Source: Dysgonamonadaceae bacterium (GTDB lineage: Bacteria; Bacteroidota; Bacteroidia; Bacteroidales; Azobacteroidaceae). Taken from it: a stretch of 9,950 nucleotides of DNA. The notes under the pieces were generated by a model, which saw nothing but the letters and a program-made list of their open reading frames with translations, did no database searches and was not told the origin of the DNA. The position numbers and the translations under genes were made by a program. Shown here piece after piece: positions 6,498 to 9,950 of this stretch; within the stretch, counting starts at the first letter, position 1; each line of letters opens with the position of its first letter. Where the stretch lies: positions 1-9,950 of the forward strand of contig JAISNS010000096.1 of assembly GCA_031276105.1 (NCBI GenBank), in the 5' to 3' direction.

Positions 6498-6505
6498 TAC
6501 ATTTG
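6498..6505 (+). promoter_or_regulatory. Putative -7 element (TACATTTG) of proB
   Basis: TACATTTG fits TAnnTTTG and is identical to the -7 box of the divergent promoter at 6424-6431. The best upstream partner is a poor TTTA at 6471-6474 with 23-nt spacing, so the -33 element is weak. It would give a leader of about 40 nt before the proB ATG at 6555. The stretch between the two divergent boxes is A/T-rich, with a 12-bp palindrome at 6469-6480 that may be chance. Confidence 0.55.
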
Positions 6506-6554
6506 TGCGCTTATATTACAAATCGCAGATTTATAGTGAAAAAAGAATACGTAA

Positions 6555-7634
6555 ATGTATCGTTTTAAGCGAGTTATAATTAAAATAGGAACTAATGTCC
6601 TGACCCGGAAAGACGGAACGCTTGATTTGACTCGAATGTCTTCCCTCGTCGATCAGATTGCCCTCCTTCACCGGGAAGGAGCGGAAATTATTTTGGTTTC
6701 ATCGGGCGCCGTTGCATCCGGGAGAAATGAAATCATTGCCAAAAATAAATTGGATAACGTAAGCGCCAGGCAATTGTATTCGGCTGTAGGACAAGCTAAA
6801 CTGATTAACCGTTATTACGATTTTTTTCGCGAACACGGTATTGCCTGCGGACAAGTGTTGACGACCAAAGAAAGTTTAGGTACCCGCCGGCACTACCTGA
6901 ATCAGAAAAATTGCATGGGAGTCATGCTGGAAAACAAGGTGATACCGATTATGAATGAAAACGATACCATCGCCGTAACCGAATTGATGTTCACCGATAA
7001 CGACGAACTTTCAGGAATGATTGCCGCCATGATGGACGCCGAAGCATTAATTGTTCTGAGTAATATCGACGGTATATATAATGGCGATCCCGCTAACGCG
7101 GAAGCGGAAGTGATTCGTGTTATCGATCCCGACTGCGATATTTCCGCTTATATACAGGCCTCTCAATCGACTTTCGGGCGGGGAGGCATGTTGACTAAAT
7201 ACCGGATTGCCCGTAAAGTAGCGCGCGAAGGTATCGAAGTGATTGTGGCCAATGGGAAAACAGACAATATTTTGCCGTTATTGATGACCCCGCAGACGGA
7301 AGTTGTTTGTACTCGTTTTATTCCTTCGGCCAAACCTTCGTCGGGTATTAAAAAATGGATTGCTCATTCCGACAGTTTTGCCAAAGGCGAAATACATATC
7401 AATGCGTGCGCGGCAAAAGCGTTGACGGGCGAAAAAGCGACTTCACTCCTTCCGATAGGCATTGTGAACGTAGTAGGAAATTTTGAAAAAGATGATATTG
7501 TAAAAATCATAAATGATGATAATAAAACGATCGGCGTAGGTAAAGTTAGTTGCGACAGTGAAAAAACACGGTTGTTGATTGGCAAAAAAGGGAATAAACC
7601 GGTTATTCATTACGATTATTTGTATTTGGAATAA
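6555..7634 (+). CDS. proB: Glutamate 5-kinase with C-terminal PUA domain
   Basis: ProB phosphorylates L-glutamate with ATP to gamma-glutamyl phosphate, the first committed step of proline synthesis, in the cytoplasm. The amino-acid-kinase domain covers about 1-255: KIGTNVLTR (10-18, Lys10), SSGAVASG (49-56, Ser50), PIMNENDTIA (131-140, Asp137), FTDNDELSG (146-154, Asn149-Asp150), SNIDGIYNGDP (169-179) and TFGRGGMLTK (206-215, Lys215). These correspond to the glutamate- and ATP-binding residues known from the E. coli enzyme. A PUA domain follows at about 275-355 (GEIHINACAAKAL ... GIVNVVGNFEKDDIVKI), giving the classical 359-aa two-domain form. The ATG at 6555 places Lys10 exactly as in E. coli. 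The usual partner proA is not adjacent: the next gene, 111 nt downstream, is recQ with its own promoter. In this family proline feedback acts on the kinase domain; nothing in the sequence suggests its loss. Confidence 0.97.
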   Translation: MYRFKRVIIKIGTNVLTRKDGTLDLTRMSSLVDQIALLHREGAEIILVSSGAVASGRNEIIAKNKLDNVSARQLYSAVGQAKLINRYYDFFREHGIACGQVLTTKESLGTRRHYLNQKNCMGVMLENKVIPIMNENDTIAVTELMFTDNDELSGMIAAMMDAEALIVLSNIDGIYNGDPANAEAEVIRVIDPDCDISAYIQASQSTFGRGGMLTKYRIARKVAREGIEVIVANGKTDNILPLLMTPQTEVVCTRFIPSAKPSSGIKKWIAHSDSFAKGEIHINACAAKALTGEKATSLLPIGIVNVVGNFEKDDIVKIINDDNKTIGVGKVSCDSEKTRLLIGKKGNKPVIHYDYLYLE

Positions 7635-7683
7635 ATCGGATACTAAATAATCGTCACATTGTAATAAAAAAAATAAGAAATTA

Positions 7684-7716
7684 TTTGCATTATTTAAATA
7701 CAATAATATACCTTTG
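7684..7716 (+). promoter_or_regulatory. Bacteroidetes-type promoter of recQ
   Basis: TTTG (7684-7687), 21 nt of A/T-rich DNA, then TACCTTTG (7709-7716) fit the -33/-7 consensus and its spacing. The start would fall near 7721, leaving about 25 nt of leader before the ATG at 7746. This makes recQ independent of proB. No clear terminator hairpin is visible in the 7635-7683 stretch after proB. Confidence 0.7.
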
Positions 7717-7745
7717 TTTTGATGAAGATTTTTAGTTAAGAAATA

Positions 7746-9932
7746 ATGTCTAAAAAAGATTATTTGACGGAACAACTTAAAAAATATTTTGGATTTGATA
7801 CATTCAAAGGCAATCAGGAAGCCGCAATCCGAAATGTTTTAAACGGCAAGGATACGTTTGTCCTCATGCCTACAGGAGGCGGTAAATCGCTTTGTTACCA
7901 GCTACCTTCCCTGCTGATGGAAGGAACGGCAATTGTTATTTCTCCCTTAATTGCTTTAATGAAGAATCAGGTGGATGCTATGCGCCAGTTTAGCGAAGAC
8001 AATGGAATCGCTCATTTTATCAACTCAACGTTGACTAAAACAGCCATCGACCATGTGAAAGAAGATATTAAAAGCGGGAAAACCAAACTGTTGTACGTAG
8101 CTCCGGAATCGTTGACCAAGGAAGAAAACATCGAATTCCTCCGAAAAGTACCGGTTTCATTTTATGCGGTCGACGAAGCCCATTGTATTTCGGAATGGGG
8201 ACATGATTTTCGACCGGAATACAGGCGTATTCGACCGATAATCAATGAAATTTCCAAGAGGCCACTCATCGCTCTTACGGCTACGGCTACGCCGAAAGTA
8301 CAACTCGACATCCAAAAAAACTTGGGTATGGTAGATGCCGAGATATTCAAATCCTCTTTCAATCGCCCCAACCTCTATTATGAAGTACGGCAAAAAAATA
8401 AGAATATTGATAAGGAAATTGTTAAATACGTTAAGGCCAATCAGGGAAAAGCCGGAATCATTTATTGCCTTTCCAGAAAAAAGGTGGAAGATTTTACCCA
8501 AATATTGAAAGCTAACGGTATCAATGCTTTAGCATATCATGCCGGTATGGATTCCATGGCCCGTTCCGAAAATCAGGACGCATTTTTGATGGAAGACGTG
8601 GCTGTGATTGTTGCCACTATCGCTTTCGGTATGGGAATCGACAAGCCGGATGTACGCTACGTTATCCACTACGATATTCCGAAAAGCTTGGAAGGCTATT
8701 ATCAGGAAACCGGGCGTGCCGGCAGAGACGGAGGCGAAGGAAAATGTATCGTTTTTTATATTAATAAGGACTTACAGAAATTGGAAAAATTCATGCATGG
8801 CAAACCCATTTCCGAACAGGAAATAGGCAGGCAACTGTTGGAAGAAACAAAAGCGTATGCCGAAACTTCCGTATGCCGGCGAAAAGCCCTGCTGCATTAT
8901 TTCGGGGAAGAATATACAGAAGAAAACTGTGGAAATTGTGATAATTGTTTAAATCCTAAAAAGCAAGTGGAAGCAAAAGAACTATTGATTTCGATTTTAG
9001 AAACCGTTGAAGTATTAAAAGATAAATTTAAGGCCGATCATGTGATCAATATTTTGCACGGGAAAAGAACATCCGAAATTATATCGTACGAACACGATGA
9101 ATTGGAAATGTTTGGAACCGGTAAGGACGAAGACGAAAAATTGTGGAATACGGTTATTCGTCAGGCAATGATTGCCGGTTATTTAGACAAGGACATCGAA
9201 AATTACGGCTTATTGAAATTAACGGCTGAAGGTAAAAAATACCTGAAAAACCCGGAACCATTCAGTATCACCGAAGACAATGATTTTGAGGAAGACGATA
9301 CCGCCGAAGAAACGATTGTTCGCGGAGGCGCCTCATGTGCCGTCGATCCGGCGCTTTATTCCATCATGAAAGACCTTCGCAAAAAATTAGCAAAAAAATT
9401 GGAAGTCCCCTCTTATGTTATATTTCAAGACCCTTCGCTCGAAGCAATGGCGACCACTTATCCGGTTACTCTCGAAGAATTGCAAAACATTCCGGGCGTA
9501 GGAGCCGGGAAAGCCAAACGCTATGGCCGGGAATTTATCGAACTGATTAAAAGGCATGTAACCGAAAACGAAATCGAACGTCCCGAAGATTTGCGCGTGC
9601 GTACCGTGGCCAACAAATCCAAATTGAAAGTCTTTATCGTTCAGAGTATCGACCGCAAAGTGGCGCTGGATGATATCGCCTTGTCAAAAGGATTGGAATT
9701 CAGTGAATTATTGGACGAAATAGAAGCCATTGTTTATTCCGGTACAAAAATCAATGTCGATTATTTCCTGAATGAAATAATGGACGAAGATCATATCGAA
9801 GATATCTACCTTTATTTCAAAGAATCGGAAACCGACGATCTGGAAGAAGCAATTAAAGAACTGGGAAGCGATTATACGGAAGAAGAAATCAGGCTGGTAC
9901 GGATTAAATTTTTGTCGGAAATGGCAAATTAG
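7746..9932 (+). CDS. recQ: ATP-dependent 3'-5' DNA helicase RecQ
   Basis: RecQ unwinds DNA 3' to 5' in recombination and replication-fork repair. The helicase core has motif 0 (FKGNQEAAI, Gln24), Walker A PTGGGKS (42-48, Lys47), ISPLIALMKNQV (65-76), DEAH (143-146), WGHDFRPEYR (151-160, aromatic-rich loop), LTATAT (177-182), ATIAFGMGIDKPDVR (290-304) and QETGRAGRDG (320-329). The zinc site of the RQC region has its four cysteines, Cys377, Cys395, Cys398 and Cys401. It is followed by the winged helix (about 410-500). An acidic linker (about 511-523) precedes an HRDC domain (about 533-608) containing LQNIPGVGAGKAKRYG. A further 120 residues form a helical, acidic C-terminal extension, so the protein (728 aa) is longer than E. 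coli RecQ, as is usual in Bacteroidetes. The gene is complete, ending 18 nt before the end of the window, and has its own promoter. Confidence 0.97.
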   Translation: MSKKDYLTEQLKKYFGFDTFKGNQEAAIRNVLNGKDTFVLMPTGGGKSLCYQLPSLLMEGTAIVISPLIALMKNQVDAMRQFSEDNGIAHFINSTLTKTAIDHVKEDIKSGKTKLLYVAPESLTKEENIEFLRKVPVSFYAVDEAHCISEWGHDFRPEYRRIRPIINEISKRPLIALTATATPKVQLDIQKNLGMVDAEIFKSSFNRPNLYYEVRQKNKNIDKEIVKYVKANQGKAGIIYCLSRKKVEDFTQILKANGINALAYHAGMDSMARSENQDAFLMEDVAVIVATIAFGMGIDKPDVRYVIHYDIPKSLEGYYQETGRAGRDGGEGKCIVFYINKDLQKLEKFMHGKPISEQEIGRQLLEETKAYAETSVCRRKALLHYFGEEYTEENCGNCDNCLNPKKQVEAKELLISILETVEVLKDKFKADHVINILHGKRTSEIISYEHDELEMFGTGKDEDEKLWNTVIRQAMIAGYLDKDIENYGLLKLTAEGKKYLKNPEPFSITEDNDFEEDDTAEETIVRGGASCAVDPALYSIMKDLRKKLAKKLEVPSYVIFQDPSLEAMATTYPVTLEELQNIPGVGAGKAKRYGREFIELIKRHVTENEIERPEDLRVRTVANKSKLKVFIVQSIDRKVALDDIALSKGLEFSELLDEIEAIVYSGTKINVDYFLNEIMDEDHIEDIYLYFKESETDDLEEAIKELGSDYTEEEIRLVRIKFLSEMAN

Positions 9933-9950
9933 TGTTCATACTATTTAAGG

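Noticed and set aside
6383..6568. A 61-codon + strand open frame in the gap before proB.
   Set aside because: It runs through the RNA element and both promoters, overlaps the proB start in another frame, and its protein has no recognisable features.
9576..9932. The 120-residue C-terminal extension of RecQ as a fusion to a new domain.
   Set aside because: RecQ proteins of Bacteroidetes are generally about this length, so this is the normal form.

Overview
The window looks like a chromosomal segment of a Bacteroidales bacterium. Four things point there. There are paired GH76 and GH92 lipoproteins of the kind found in Bacteroides mannan-utilisation loci. Shine-Dalgarno sequences are lacking, with A/T-rich leaders instead. 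Promoters match the Bacteroidetes sigma pattern (TTTG, about 20 bp, then TAnnTTTG). The RecQ, ProB and sialate-O-acetylesterase forms are also Bacteroidetes-like. I cannot name a genus.

Layout. Positions 1-180 hold no recognisable gene; they carry a nested GC-rich palindrome (58-142) followed by a T run. Two + strand lipoprotein genes follow as an apparent operon: a GH76 endo-alpha-1,6-mannanase (181-1299) and a GH92 alpha-mannosidase-family protein (1326-3464). They are separated only by a heptanucleotide tandem repeat. A second heptamer array, folded as an inverted repeat (3467-3587), closes the operon. A HAD phosphatase with its own promoter (3620-4243) then runs convergently, with a 4-nt gap, into a secreted SGNH/sialate-O-acetylesterase on the - strand (4248-6206). 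The 348-bp gap 6207-6554 holds divergent promoters and, on the - strand, a probable structured RNA of about 180 nt. After it come proB (glutamate 5-kinase, 6555-7634) and recQ (7746-9932), each on the + strand with its own promoter.

How the genes work together. GH76 would cut the alpha-1,6-mannan backbone and GH92 would act on side-chain ends, both outside the cell; the esterase would remove O-acetyl groups from glycans. No SusC/SusD pair, regulator or transporter is in view, so any polysaccharide-utilisation locus would have to extend upstream of position 1. proB and recQ are housekeeping genes unrelated to glycan use.

Three points deserve most attention. (1) The GH92 protein has Gln (residue 581) where the family's catalytic-acid Glu of the GNEP motif belongs. 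That substitution is known from a bacterial mannosyl-phosphate uncapping GH92, so this may be a mannose-1-phospho-6-mannose hydrolase rather than an ordinary mannosidase. (2) The 6238-6419 element has a well-matched promoter, a 9-bp closing stem, a T run and a rod-with-bubble fold, resembling 6S RNA in size and architecture. (3) The 58-142 repeat consists of two diverged palindromic units whose three differing base pairs are all compensatory.
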